Source: Blastobasis lacticolella
Lineage: Eukaryota > Arthropoda > Insecta > Lepidoptera > Blastobasidae
NCBI GenBank assembly: GCA_905147135.1
Contig: LR990040.1
Coordinates: 24,317,857-24,381,856, forward strand
Length of the DNA stretch: 64,000 nt
Direction of reading: 5' to 3'
The notes beneath the pieces are model-generated. The model did no database searches. It worked only from the letters and a program-made list of their open reading frames with translations, and was not told where the DNA came from. The first letter of the stretch is position 1, and the number at the start of each line of letters is the position of its first letter. The translations under genes and the position numbers were made by a program. Below are positions 1 through 9,705 of the stretch, piece after piece.

Positions 1-128
1 CCATCTCGATTGAACAGGCTTTAAAATAGAAATAATCCGCATTCGAATTGGTCCAACCGTACGGAAGCTACGCTACAATACACGTAACATTTAAAATACC
101 CCTCTTTTTTCGCCGGTTGTTAAAATGA
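1..128 (+). repeat. Interspersed repeat S, partial copy
   Basis: The window opens inside a repeat with recognisable blocks: an ATCTCGATT block, a TTCGAATTGGTCCAACCG-like block and a 3' block of the type CCCCTCTTTTTTCGC. The same block order occurs at 24715-24955, 39350-39620 and 49495-49815, and inverted near 56930-57085. No coding capacity is seen. I do not know the family's origin; it could be a SINE or a LINE 3' end. Confidence 0.5.
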
Positions 129-719
129 TATCAGTACAAAGCATTAATAGGGACGCACATTTTTTTTAAGTATCAGGTGTAAAACTTTAGTTCGCTAATC
201 GCCGTTCGGTATACGGCGTTATGCGACTTGACTGAGTAATCAATTATTACATCCGTAGCAGCCTTTGAATGACAAACATTGCGGATAAGTTTGAAGAGGC
301 TCATCGGCCCTATTCCGTGGTTGCTGGCATAGAGGGTGTATGGGCAATTGTTTCAGTATAGTCCAGCTGTTTCACTGCTTCTTCTTATACTGCGCCCGTC
401 CCCCCGCACCCCTTACGTCATCGCCCCGCTATCCCTCACTAATTGCAATTTGATTGTATCTTTGTTCACAACTTTGTTACTTACGTAATTGATTCTTCAT
501 TATGTAAAATGTCCACTTTTTCGGGTAGACGACGGCCCTGCAGCTATGTTCCTTTCTTGCTGGCTCTTTGCAATTCAAATGGAAACTAAATAAACGTGAA
601 CTGAGACAATTTAATTGTAGACAATTTGTTTTGGAGCTCGATTCGGGGCTTGTCTTCTGCTGAATTATGGTGGCGTTTACACAGCTGTATTTCGTTTATT
701 TATTGGTGCGAAGTTAGGA

Positions 720-931
720 GAGTCGGTGGCCGAGTGGACTTATAAACGGGAGGTATTCCGGGTTCGAAGCTCACTGCGGTTATGTACTAATGACACTTTT
801 CTGAGTTATGTACATTAGCTGAATGCTAACCGAAGCTCTTACGATGAAGGAAAACATCGTGATGGAACGTGCATATTCAGGCGACTGAATGGCTATCTTT
901 GGCAGTCGCTCCACTGTAATAATCTGATCTA
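720..931 (+). mobile_element. SINE-A copy, truncated 3' end
   Basis: The copy starts with a tRNA-like head (GTCGGTGGCCGAGTGG as box A region, GGGTTCGAAGC as box B region) and continues into the family body (TTATGTACATTAGCTGAATG, AACATCGTGATGGAAC). A segment of the body is missing near 890-900, and the copy stops after the ATAATCTGATCT block, so the usual GATGATG tail is lost. Confidence 0.75.
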
Positions 932-1183
932 AAAAATATGGCTTCGGTTTTCCCCAGCGCCACAGAGTCCCAGGCGACAGATCCTGCTTGCCACCAGAAA
1001 TTCGCCAGCTTCGACCAAATAAAACCTCAATTCTAGCCTAACTTAGAATAAGTGCTGGAAACGTCTGCATCGTAAATCTTAAATAGACAAGTAGTGCGTC
1101 CAGCGAGCTATGATTTACAGATATCTCTTGACCCTTTACGTGGGCAGCTTCCAAACTGAAGGGATGTAGGATCGTGTGACTGC

Positions 1184-1824
1184 CAGTGATGGGCGAACAG
1201 GAATTATTTATTCAAATGATCATTCGAATAAGCCTGGTAAGAAAGTCGTGAAAATTTTGAGGATGCTATTTGACAGCAGAAGTACTCAGGTTGACAGGAA
1301 TTCATTTCTGAAGAAGAAGTAGCTCTTTTTCATGACTTTCTTGCCAGACTGTATTCGATTGTATAAAATATTTGAAAGAAAACGAACAAAAAATTTATAA
1401 AAAGTTACATTAATCTCGAGTGACATGAGGTGTCTATTACAATTTCCTTAAATTTAAGAGTTAAATTTAAGAGCGTATACAACCAATAATTAACTATTTA
1501 AATCTGTGTTGCATTGAACCATGTACAGATAAACCGTTCGAATTAATTATTTCGCTCTTTTCATTAGATTTAATGAGTTCGTGATAAATTTATTCGAATG
1601 ACTTGATATTCTCGAATACCGAATTGTTTACTTATTTATTGTACACAACAAATAAATGAATAAAATACACGGCAAAGATATATAAATACATACGATACAA
1701 CAGGCGCTGTTTATTTTTAGGTATCAAAAATTTCCTACCAGTAGGCCCAATGTTAATCGAATAGTGGTTACTAAATTATTCGAATAAATCGATTGTTATT
1801 TTTATAAACAATCTCCCATCACTA
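1184..1824. mobile_element. Non-autonomous hAT-like MITE (641 bp)
   Basis: Termini are CAGTGATGGG at 1184-1193 and CCCATCACTA at 1815-1824, an imperfect inverted repeat of the hAT type. The adjacent 8-bp flanks GTGACTGC (1176-1183) and GTAACTAC (1825-1832) agree at 6 of 8 positions, as expected of an aged hAT target-site duplication. The interior is AT-rich with repeated ATTCGAATAA motifs near both ends and no transposase ORF, so it would need a transposase in trans. Confidence 0.65.
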
Positions 1825-1832
1825 GTAACTAC

Positions 1833-2623
1833 ATACTTTGGAAAGAAATATTTTTAATGTGTATTGAGAAGGGACAGGGATAGTATCATATTCAAGGGGC
1901 ATCACGGCCACCGTCATAAAATAGGGAATAAATAGAGTATTTCATATTATTATCGTGCTTGGGTATTATAAGCTAGTGTAGAGTGTAGTGGAAGGAATTC
2001 TTCATAAAATCGGATGGGTGAAGCTCACTAAAATGTTGTAAAAATAAAGGTTTACAGTCGTTAAACTTACTGCTGAAAAAATATCAAATAATTTTTTTTT
2101 TTAATAGTTTATTGCACACCAAAATGGTAACAAAGATATGAGATTCTTCTTCTTCATCCAAGGGGTAAATCTGCCAACCAGAATTTGCTCTTGTTGCGGT
2201 TGTCTTATTCCTACAGTATCCTTTATCCTTTTTTTGGTGCTATGTCGGTTTTCGTGTAGCGACTGCCTCTTGTATTGCAAGCTCCACATCCATCTGTCAG
2301 CAAGTTAGGGCCTATACAAAATCAACCCAGTTAAATAATGTCCATATAAATAACCGACCGCCCGAATTTACCGCTGCAGCGTGAATCAAACTCCACTTCC
2401 CTCACGGTACAGGGTAAATCACGCACCGCTTGCTATGAAAGGAGTTCCCGCGTATTGTACCACGGACAATGGGCAGCTGCCTTCGAGACGGAAAAGCTGG
2501 ACGTATGACTCCATCTTGGATATATTTAACAACCAGCAGACCGGATTTTCGCGGCTGTTCTTGCATGTATTAAACATATAAATGTTTAGGAGCAAATTCT
2601 CTAACTAATGGTGACAACCGCAT
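1833..2623. other. No recognisable gene
   Basis: This AT-rich stretch holds only short ORFs without family resemblance. I recognise no repeat family, RNA gene or regulatory site in it. It is the 3' flank of the CR1-group insertion. Confidence 0.5.
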
Positions 2624-2636
2624 CAAAATATGTTTC
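2624..2636. repeat. Left target-site duplication of the CR1-group element
   Basis: CAAAATATGTTTC here is repeated exactly at 8265-8277. The two copies bracket the ORF1/ORF2 element at a spacing (5.6 kb) typical of a full-length CR1-group retrotransposon. A 13-bp identity placed exactly outside a plausible 5' end and 3' tail is unlikely by chance. Confidence 0.65.
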
Positions 2637-2644
2637 GTAGTATA

Positions 2645-2663
2645 TGAATGAATGAATGAATGA
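2645..2663 (-). repeat. Tetranucleotide 3' tail of the CR1-group element
   Basis: About five TGAA units on the plus strand read as ATTC repeats on the element's sense strand, directly before the insertion site. Such short tandem tails mark the 3' end of CR1-group LINEs. Confidence 0.75.
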
Positions 2664-3204
2664 TTTATTGCTCTAAAATGTGGTGCATGGTAGATGTTAC
2701 AACTTTTATACTCGCTTCTCACACTTTACCAGTATCTGGCATGCAATATTAGAAACATAATTAATCTAATTGTTATTGAAATGTCCACAACAAAATTTAT
2801 AAATCTCCAAAATAACCATGTCACTACAAATAAATAATAATATTAGTTAGTCATAACACGTTACAATGTCAAAATAAGAATCAACGCAACCAAACGCAAA
2901 CTTCTGCTTTACACTGGCAACATTTACAAACGTCGCAACTACTTCCGATGTCATATTTTTGACATTTAGTTTGACAGCCAACAGCCATCTTGCCTCTTCG
3001 CAAAACGTCTACTGAAACAGATATAGTTTTACGAGCTAATATACCTAAATCCGGTTTTCCCCAATGATTGCGACTCAAGTGAGTACTTAATATCTTCAAT
3101 TTTTGTAATCTTATTGTTGAGATCAAATGCCGTACGCTTTACGACAACGTACTGAAGAAATTGTTCTAAAGTAATTGTTGTATTAGTTACAGGTAGTATA
3201 CAAT

Positions 3205-6156
3205 TCAGCGACGGCGCTCAAATGACTCAAAGAATTCACCAACACTGTAAAAACAGCTTTGTATCAACCATTCTCTTAATTTGCATTTGAACCTATTCAA
3301 TGGCAATAATTTCATATTACTATCAAGACTATTATATATTTTAATTGCCATTAAACAACTGTTTCTGCTATATAGAGTTGTTGAATGCGAAGGTACCACC
3401 AATCTATCTGGAAACCTTGTGTTGAAAGCAGTAGTTTCCGAGACTTTAGTGAATAAGTGCATGTTACTTTTAACAAATACACATATCTCGTAAATGTACA
3501 TGCTCGGGACAGACAACATATTATGAGATCTAAATAGGGGTCTACAAGATGTTAGAGAATCAACATCACAAATTGCTCTAATGCACTGTTTTTGGCAAAT
3601 CAGTACTTGATTTACGTAGGATGAGTTACCCCAGATTATGATGGCATATCTCATGATAGAGCATACGTAGCCGTGATATGCCTGCAAAGCAATTTTCTTG
3701 CTGCAAACCTTTGAGAGCCGCCAGAGTGCATACGCAAAGGAGTTTATTTTATTGCACAAGTTGGTGATATGCGTAGCCCATGTACACCTATCCTCCAGCC
3801 AGATGCCCAGAAATGCAGTTTGACTAGACTCCGCAATAATTTGATTATTTGCTATTACAGTTAAAGCTTTTTTATGACCATTTCTGTTTACAAATTGTAT
3901 ATATGTTGTCTTATTTAAATTTACTTTAAGATTATTGTCATCCATCCATTTTATAATGTCATGTACTGTCTTATTCACTTCGTCATTGTAATTGTTAACA
4001 TCTTTACACTCTATTACCACCGATATATCGTCAGCAAATATGGTGCAGTCATAGTTAGTTACGCTTGGCAAATCATTTATATATATTAAAAATAATAATG
4101 GTCCCAAATTACTGCCCTGAGGAACCCCTACCTTATTTAGTTCTATTGAGGATCTGTACGATCTACGCTCTGCATTACATACTTTCGCTATTTCGACATA
4201 CTGTCTTCTGTCACTTAGATAGCTCTCAAGCCATTCATAAGCTAGTCCTCTTATACCGTACCGTTCACATTTGTCGAGCAGTCTCTTGTGTGATACAAAG
4301 TCGAATGCTTTGCTCATGTCAAAGTATACTGCTGTAACAGCTAATCTTTTGTCAAGACATTTTAAGATATTATTTACGAGAGAAAATGTGGCTAAAGATG
4401 TCGATTTACCCTTCTGAAACCCATACTGGCAATCTTTAAGTATTTTAAATGTCGTTAAAAAGCTGGTAATGCGTTCATGTATCGCTTTTTCAAACACTTT
4501 GGAAAATATGGATATAAGTGCTATAGGTCTATAATTATCCATATTGTCCTCACTCCCCTTTTTGTGCAAAGGCTTAACAGTTGTCAGCTTTAGCTGATCT
4601 GGAAATGAGCCATTGGTAAAAGACAGATTTATCAAATAACTCAGGACAGGCGCAATTTCAACTTTACAAGCCTTTATCACTTTTGTATGAATATTGTCAT
4701 AACCTGTCGCATTTGTGGTGTTCAAATTATTAATAATTTTCATTACTTCTTGAGCATCAGTGGGCTTCAAGAATATACTAGAATTATTTTTAGGTATATG
4801 TTTAATGTCAGAAGCAGAGTCACGATCAGTAGAGTTAGTCAGATTTATATAATATTTATTAAATGAATTGGCAATGTCAATAGGGTCACTAATTATCATA
4901 TCATTCAATTGTAATTTGTTTATGTATTTATGAGAAGCTATATTATTAGTTTTATTTTTTATTAAGTCCCACGAAGCTTTACAAATATTTTTAGATTGCT
5001 TTATATATTGACTATTGGACATTTTTTGAGCGTGATTTATACATCGCTTAAGCAGCCTTGTATAATTTTTATATTTCAGTTTTGTTGTAGTAGTTGAGTT
5101 CTTGTAATAGCTGAACCGCAAATGTCTTTTAGTGATGACAGATTTTTTAAGTCCCCTTGTGATCCAGGCTGTAGGATGTTTTTGAAGATGGCATCTCTTT
5201 TTATGAATTGGAAAGCATATATCGTAGAACATCGTGAAAATGTCATAAAAGTTCGCGAATGCCGTTTGAATGTCATTCTCCTGGTACACATCTGACCAAG
5301 TTAAAGACCTCATGCACTCCCGAAACTTCGTAATGTTTTCTTGGCACAAGTCACGTGTCGAGAAATATTTACACGTCTGCGCTGTAGTTGGATGAGATAC
5401 AGGAAACCGAATAGATTGGGCCGTTTCATGATCTGATAGTCCTAGATGATGTATTTCACATTCTACCTCTGACATATTACTTAATATTTGGTCTAAGCAT
5501 GAGTTTTTTCTCGTGGGTTCTGAGATATGTAATTTAAAATTATTACTTTTAACTATTCTATTCAGTTCACGTGTACCGTATGAGTCTTTCAATATATTAA
5601 TATTTAAATCTCCGGATATTACTATCTTACATCTTGTTTTCTTTTTTAATAAATTTAATAAACGCTCGAATTTAATGAGAAACAAAGACAAATCAGATGT
5701 TGGGGTTCTGTATAGGCAAATAACAATACACTTAATTGAAGTTATTTCTACACCACAGCATTCAAATAAGTGATCCTCATTAAATTCCTTTAAAAATTCA
5801 ACTTCCCTAGATTCAATGTTCCGTCGACACATTACACAGACACCTCCCCGTTTTTGATGCTGTCTGGAATATGCTGCCCGAACTTCATACCCGTCTATTT
5901 TTATATTATTTTCGCTTCCCAACCTCACAAACGTTTCACTCAAACAAAGGATGTCAAACCGTTTGCCTTTACCTAAGAGATCATGCAAAGTCAGCTCCAC
6001 CAGTTCCAGTTTACTCAAAATACCTGCGATGTTCTGGTGCAAAATGTTGAATGTATCATTCACGAAAAAACTGGTCCTGAGGGTCCGTAGCATGATTATG
6101 CATTGTGTGATTCGAGAAATAATCCGTGATACGCCGCTGAACCATATGTTTTGCAT
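3205..6156 (-). CDS. ORF2: endonuclease and reverse transcriptase of the CR1-group element
   Basis: The 983-residue product should nick target DNA and copy the element RNA onto the nicked end. The N-terminal APE-type endonuclease (about 35-250) keeps Asn42 in HQNIAG, Glu74 in LSET, Asp183/Asn185 in SGDLNIN and Asp242/His243 in LSDH. The reverse transcriptase (about 465-740) has NYRPIAL, YFDMSKAFD with Asp613, GVPQGS at 677-682 and the FADD box at 707-710. A thumb and a C-terminal region follow to the stop. No frameshift or stop interrupts it, and the length fits CR1-group ORF2. The start is the first ATG in frame and lies inside the end of ORF1; a second Met at residue 22 is an alternative start. 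I am confident in function; activity is inferred. Confidence 0.93.
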   Translation of the reverse strand: MQNIWFSGVSRIISRITQCIIMLRTLRTSFFVNDTFNILHQNIAGILSKLELVELTLHDLLGKGKRFDILCLSETFVRLGSENNIKIDGYEVRAAYSRQHQKRGGVCVMCRRNIESREVEFLKEFNEDHLFECCGVEITSIKCIVICLYRTPTSDLSLFLIKFERLLNLLKKKTRCKIVISGDLNINILKDSYGTRELNRIVKSNNFKLHISEPTRKNSCLDQILSNMSEVECEIHHLGLSDHETAQSIRFPVSHPTTAQTCKYFSTRDLCQENITKFRECMRSLTWSDVYQENDIQTAFANFYDIFTMFYDICFPIHKKRCHLQKHPTAWITRGLKKSVITKRHLRFSYYKNSTTTTKLKYKNYTRLLKRCINHAQKMSNSQYIKQSKNICKASWDLIKNKTNNIASHKYINKLQLNDMIISDPIDIANSFNKYYINLTNSTDRDSASDIKHIPKNNSSIFLKPTDAQEVMKIINNLNTTNATGYDNIHTKVIKACKVEIAPVLSYLINLSFTNGSFPDQLKLTTVKPLHKKGSEDNMDNYRPIALISIFSKVFEKAIHERITSFLTTFKILKDCQYGFQKGKSTSLATFSLVNNILKCLDKRLAVTAVYFDMSKAFDFVSHKRLLDKCERYGIRGLAYEWLESYLSDRRQYVEIAKVCNAERRSYRSSIELNKVGVPQGSNLGPLLFLIYINDLPSVTNYDCTIFADDISVVIECKDVNNYNDEVNKTVHDIIKWMDDNNLKVNLNKTTYIQFVNRNGHKKALTVIANNQIIAESSQTAFLGIWLEDRCTWATHITNLCNKINSFAYALWRLSKVCSKKIALQAYHGYVCSIMRYAIIIWGNSSYVNQVLICQKQCIRAICDVDSLTSCRPLFRSHNMLSVPSMYIYEICVFVKSNMHLFTKVSETTAFNTRFPDRLVVPSHSTTLYSRNSCLMAIKIYNSLDSNMKLLPLNRFKCKLREWLIQSCFYSVGEFFESFERRR

Positions 6157-7558
6157 TAGCTTGTTTCAGGTTACGCTGTCTTACATGAATCGATTTAGTC
6201 AACTTCTTATTTTGCATGTTATTAAAATTGTACCGTAGATACTTGTTCATATAGTAAATCATGTCAATCTTATTGTTAATTTTACAAGCTAAATTTGTCA
6301 AAAACATTTTATCATTATCAATGTCACTTAAATCTAAGAATGTACAATTTCTAAATTGATTACTTAATATCCTCAACATATCATTCAATTTATTTTCATT
6401 AAGGTGCACAGTCTTTTTAACGCCAATTATTAAAATTTTTGGCATCGTATATGTTTTCAGAAAAAAACATACTTCTGTATAAATTTTTATCGGATTTGTG
6501 TCATACTCGCCGATATTTATGATGATAATGTCATTCGCCGTGGTTTTTAGTATCTCTGACGTCTTCAGAATTTCTTCACTATTTGCGTGTGGTTTTAAAA
6601 ATGATGTGACTTTATACTTTGCGTACTTTGTTCTTTCTCTAGCTTTTACTAATGTCAGTGCCAATCCAGAACATTGCTTTCCGCCAAGGATATAAATATT
6701 TCCGTTATCATTGCTCGGGATTGATGTCTCCGTAATTTTCGAGTCTCTGCGATGGTTCTTCTTATTTCCCGCGTCTGTAATTACCTCGTTCAGTTCTGAT
6801 TGTGTGTTTGTAAAACTAGTTGTAGTCTCTTTAGAATTATTAAGGACATCCAATTTGGTCCGTTGCAATTTGAAACTACCCGTTGAATTTTCCTTTCTTT
6901 TTAATTTAGGCGTGGTTTTTGCAATGAGTCGCAATAAATTAATTTCCTTTTCGTAATCTTCTATTTGTTTCTTCATTTTACTATTTTCAGCCATTAAATT
7001 TGCTATTTCGTTATCTGCAGAGTCTATATTTTGTTCCAATTTAGCCATTTTTATTTTAATATCTTTTAATTCGTCCTTGAAGTCATTATTAAATTCAGGA
7101 CAACTTCTATTCTGTGTTGTGTCATTACGCAATGCGGAGTCATCTAGCTCATTTTCATTATCGGACAGTGAGTCAAACGAATTATGTATCGATATATTAT
7201 ATCGACTGCGTGTAATAACTCTTCTTACGGTCTCATTTTGTTTTTGTTCCATAGTTTTACATGTAGTGGTCGTTGTTTCATTTTTATCTTCAAACGATAC
7301 TATTTGGCTTTGATGAGCATTGGGGGATGATGTTATCGCTGGAGTTGGAGTTTTTGGCGTACTAGTTATCTGATGTTGCGTTGTTTTGCAGGTAACGCAT
7401 TTCCACATAGACTTTTTAGCATCATCCATTATGTAGTATAATTTTTCTCTATTTGCGCATACAAGATCAAATGACTTTTTACAGAAGCTACATGTTAGAA
7501 AATGCTTACTGGTAATTATTTTTTTACATTTAGCACACTTAATTTTCTTAGGTGCCAT
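6056..7558 (-). CDS. ORF1: PHD-like zinc finger, coiled coil and SGNH-like protein
   Basis: The 500-residue product is the RNA-binding and packaging partner of ORF2. Residues 8-57 form a PHD-like cluster: Cys8, Cys11, Cys23, Cys26, Cys34, Cys54, Cys57. The position normally held by the central His is Asp31. Residues 62-155 are Ser/Thr/Asn-rich and look disordered. Residues about 158-212 form a Lys/Glu-rich heptad-like coiled coil. Residues about 285-440 resemble the SGNH-esterase fold of CR1-group ORF1 proteins (IYILGG strand, IIINIGEYD block), but without a clear GDS nucleophile motif, so it may bind rather than hydrolyse. The ATG has G at -3 and G at +4. ORF1 is upstream of ORF2 on the same transcript and in a different frame. 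Confidence 0.85.
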   Translation of the reverse strand: MAPKKIKCAKCKKIITSKHFLTCSFCKKSFDLVCANREKLYYIMDDAKKSMWKCVTCKTTQHQITSTPKTPTPAITSSPNAHQSQIVSFEDKNETTTTTCKTMEQKQNETVRRVITRSRYNISIHNSFDSLSDNENELDDSALRNDTTQNRSCPEFNNDFKDELKDIKIKMAKLEQNIDSADNEIANLMAENSKMKKQIEDYEKEINLLRLIAKTTPKLKRKENSTGSFKLQRTKLDVLNNSKETTTSFTNTQSELNEVITDAGNKKNHRRDSKITETSIPSNDNGNIYILGGKQCSGLALTLVKARERTKYAKYKVTSFLKPHANSEEILKTSEILKTTANDIIIINIGEYDTNPIKIYTEVCFFLKTYTMPKILIIGVKKTVHLNENKLNDMLRILSNQFRNCTFLDLSDIDNDKMFLTNLACKINNKIDMIYYMNKYLRYNFNNMQNKKLTKSIHVRQRNLKQANAKHMVQRRITDYFSNHTMHNHATDPQDQFFRE

Positions 7559-8264
7559 GACTAGAATTTTTATATTGTTATTTAATGAATTTAAATTATC
7601 AAATAATATGTACTCTGTTCTGCGTGAATTGAAACAATAACGGTTATAACGTTGTTATTTTATTAAAACCTCTCGTGAACGCATCCGTAAGCGCGATGTG
7701 TCAAACTGATTTGCTGTCACTCGGCTGTCATTCATCCAATCAGCTGTTCACATTAGATAACGTATTTTGATTTGTTGATTTCTTCCATAAAATATTCAAA
7801 TTTGACTAACAAACGGATAAATGTTCCGGGTATTTTGCTGTAAAGTGGATGTAATTCGATGTGTTTATGCTCACCAATCGGCACATTCAGGCACAGCGAG
7901 GTTGAGAATAAGTTTTCCACCACAATTGTAAGTATTGGTTATGTTTTTACACTTTTAGGGATTTATTTTCGAGCAGCAGGTTGTTTATACTTTCACGGTA
8001 CGTTCCGTTCCCCCGTTCGTATAAGAAGCGTCTTTGTAAAGTGTTTTATACTATGTAAAGATTTTCAGGTGTCAGGAATACTGTAATGGTAGAGATCCGG
8101 AGGGCTAGCAAGCTCGTTTGTTATTTTGTAGAAATATAAAAAACAACCTTTGAAATCCCAGAATTTAGTGCCAAAATCGTATATTTGCTAAATAAGTTTT
8201 TTTTTAAATCACTACATAGATCTGGCCGTGGCAACTATTCGGTAGTTCCCCTACATCCGATGGA
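7559..8264 (-). promoter_or_regulatory. 5' leader of the CR1-group element
   Basis: The roughly 700 bp between the outer direct repeat and the ORF1 start contain no ORF of note on the sense strand. In non-LTR elements this leader carries the internal promoter that allows a new copy to be transcribed. The 5' boundary is placed by the 13-bp direct repeat, not by a promoter motif that I can see. Confidence 0.5.
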
Positions 8265-8277
8265 CAAAATATGTTTC
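8265..8277. repeat. Right target-site duplication of the CR1-group element
   Basis: An exact copy of CAAAATATGTTTC at 2624-2636. The similarity continues imperfectly as TAG here against GTAG on the left. Confidence 0.65.
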
Positions 8278-8629
8278 TAGCCACGCACCCTACTTATCAC
8301 TCTATAAGCTGTGCAAGCAGTGGATACATTATCTATACCTTCTGACACCTGACACAATGGAAGGACATATCGCAAACTCATAATGAAAAAGAATCGGCCA
8401 TTCATGATGCGTTGGGGATACTAGGTAATTTATGGACGTCTTCAGTCAAACTGCAGTATGTGATTCGTTTTCTCTACGTACAGAAATATGGCTGTAGATA
8501 GCTCAAAGGCATCAGCTGTTAGGTTACAAAGGTTTGGGGCCTCGGATATCTGCAACCGAGGTATGTTAATTTATGTACGACTCAATTGAATCTCAATAGG
8601 AATTTTGACATACAAGCAACAATACTCTT
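8278..8629. other. No recognisable gene
   Basis: Ordinary AT-rich sequence flanking the CR1-group insertion. I see no ORF, RNA gene or repeat family. Confidence 0.5.
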
Positions 8630-8866
8630 TTAAATAATGTTTCTGCCGGTGAGTAAGGTCTCCAGTGCTCCATGAGGTGGGGATTTGGGGAACTGTGGCT
8701 TTGGCAGTAAAGGGGCATTTGCCTTTTTCTGCTAGAGCAACTTGTTATAGAGGTGGGCAACGCACAGGCGATACTCTTGGTGTTGCTAATGCCTATAGGC
8801 AGTAGTGACCACTTTCCTTCAGGTGGCCTGCTTGCCTGTTTTCCTACCGTATGCCATAAAAAAAAA
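8630..8866 (+). mobile_element. LINE-E 3' fragment with poly(A)
   Basis: A 5'-truncated LINE tail. It contains GCCGGTGAGTAAGG, then a GGGCAACGCA block, then CACTTTCCTTCAGGTGGCC and a run of A. The same 3' end recurs near 10.8, 13.9, 15.7, 24.7, 36.2, 39.2, 49.1 and 49.8 kb. In the best copies it follows sense codons resembling the C-terminus of a Jockey-like ORF2, which identifies the family as a LINE. Confidence 0.7.
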
Positions 8867-9259
8867 GTTATATTTAACTTGACTTGTTGGAATCTTGCAA
8901 GCATAATTCGAGCCACTTCCTTCGTTCGAGCTTCGAGCGTTCAATTGAGCTGAAATTTGATGTACTTACCTGTGCACTATGGACTTCACTAATGATTTTA
9001 AAGAGTATCTGTCCATATTTTTTTCAGGTTCGTTTATTTATTGTCGTGAGGTTGACTGAATTTACGATCTGAAATAACCCGATAATTTACACAAAATAGC
9101 TTATTATCCGTATTACGCAAAAATTCAATAATTCATATAAAATTATCCTCAAGCAAGCGAAAATACACAGTTCAAAGGAAGGTTATCGCTAAAGATCCAA
9201 AGGCATGCCTATTTCGTTACTAAGGTTAGGAATAAACCACTAAGGTAATTCTTTCTTCG
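8867..9259. other. No recognisable gene
   Basis: AT-rich sequence with no convincing ORF or repeat. It is bounded by a LINE tail on the left and a Helitron on the right. Confidence 0.45.
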
Positions 9260-9705
9260 TCTATAGTATAAAACAAAATCGCTTCCCGCCGCCTGTCCCT
9301 TTTTATCTGTGTTTGTATGTATAAATAAATAAACAAATATTCGTGGACACACACACGTGGTTCACACAGCGCCATCTAGCCCCAAACTAAGCAAAGCTTG
9401 TATTATGGGTTCTAGATAACTGATATACTACTTAAATGCTTTTAAATACATACTTATTATACAAAGAATACCCAGAACCGTAACAGAAATTAACATTCAT
9501 CATTTAAATTTCTGCCCGGCTGGCATTGACTAGCATGTTGACCATTGTATCTGTGTGCGCTTAGAACTTCTAAACTACGAAACGTATTTAAATGCGGTTT
9601 TCAACAATAGATAGAGTGGTTCAAGAGGAAGGTTTATAAGCCTGAAAAAAGAGTAGATAGGGGTAAAGTACGTGTACGCTAACGAAGTCGCGCCAGGTCC
9701 GCTAG
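9260..9705 (+). mobile_element. Helitron H copy, non-autonomous, with a nested SINE
   Basis: The copy begins TCTATAGTATAAAAC, passes through CTTCCCGCCGCCTGTCC and ends with AAGTCGCGCCAGGTCCGCTAG followed by T. A GC-rich hairpin-like end before CTAG with a T flank is the Helitron 3' signature. The 5' neighbour is G, not the usual A. A SINE-B at 9313-9547 interrupts it. Partial relatives lie near 14.5, 22.6, 48.0, 54.4 and 54.7 kb. It encodes no Rep/helicase. Confidence 0.65.
9313..9547 (-). mobile_element. SINE-B copy inserted in Helitron H, with 9-bp TSD
   Basis: On the minus strand it carries the family body: AATTTCTGTTACGG, an ATAATAAGTATG block, AAGCTTTGC, a GGCGCTGTGTGAA block and an AT-rich tail. 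TATCTGTGT at 9304-9312 is repeated exactly at 9548-9556, marking the insertion site in the Helitron. The tRNA-like head is partly lost, ending near GGCTGG. Confidence 0.75.

Larger units (their letters stand above)
2637..8264 (-). mobile_element. Full-length CR1-group non-LTR retrotransposon
   Basis: Read on the minus strand, the order is a 5' leader (8264-7559), ORF1 (7558-6056), ORF2 (6156-3205, overlapping ORF1 by about 100 bp), a 3' UTR of about 570 bp and a tail of ATTC repeats near 2645-2663. A short tandem-repeat tail instead of poly(A) is typical of the CR1/L2 group. Both ORFs are open end to end and retain key catalytic residues. The 13-bp direct repeat outside the element indicates insertion by target-primed reverse transcription. 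Intact coding and an exact duplication suggest a recent insertion. The clade call (CR1 or Daphne-like within the CR1 group) rests on ORF1 architecture and RT motifs; no phylogeny was run. Confidence 0.85.

Noticed and set aside
2881..3126. 81-codon cysteine-rich ORF downstream of ORF2 on the same strand
   Set aside because: It lies in the 3' UTR of the CR1-group element and is separated from ORF2 by in-frame stops. The CQTKCQKY...CDVCKCCQC cluster is curious, but I could not match it to a known finger or transposase tail.
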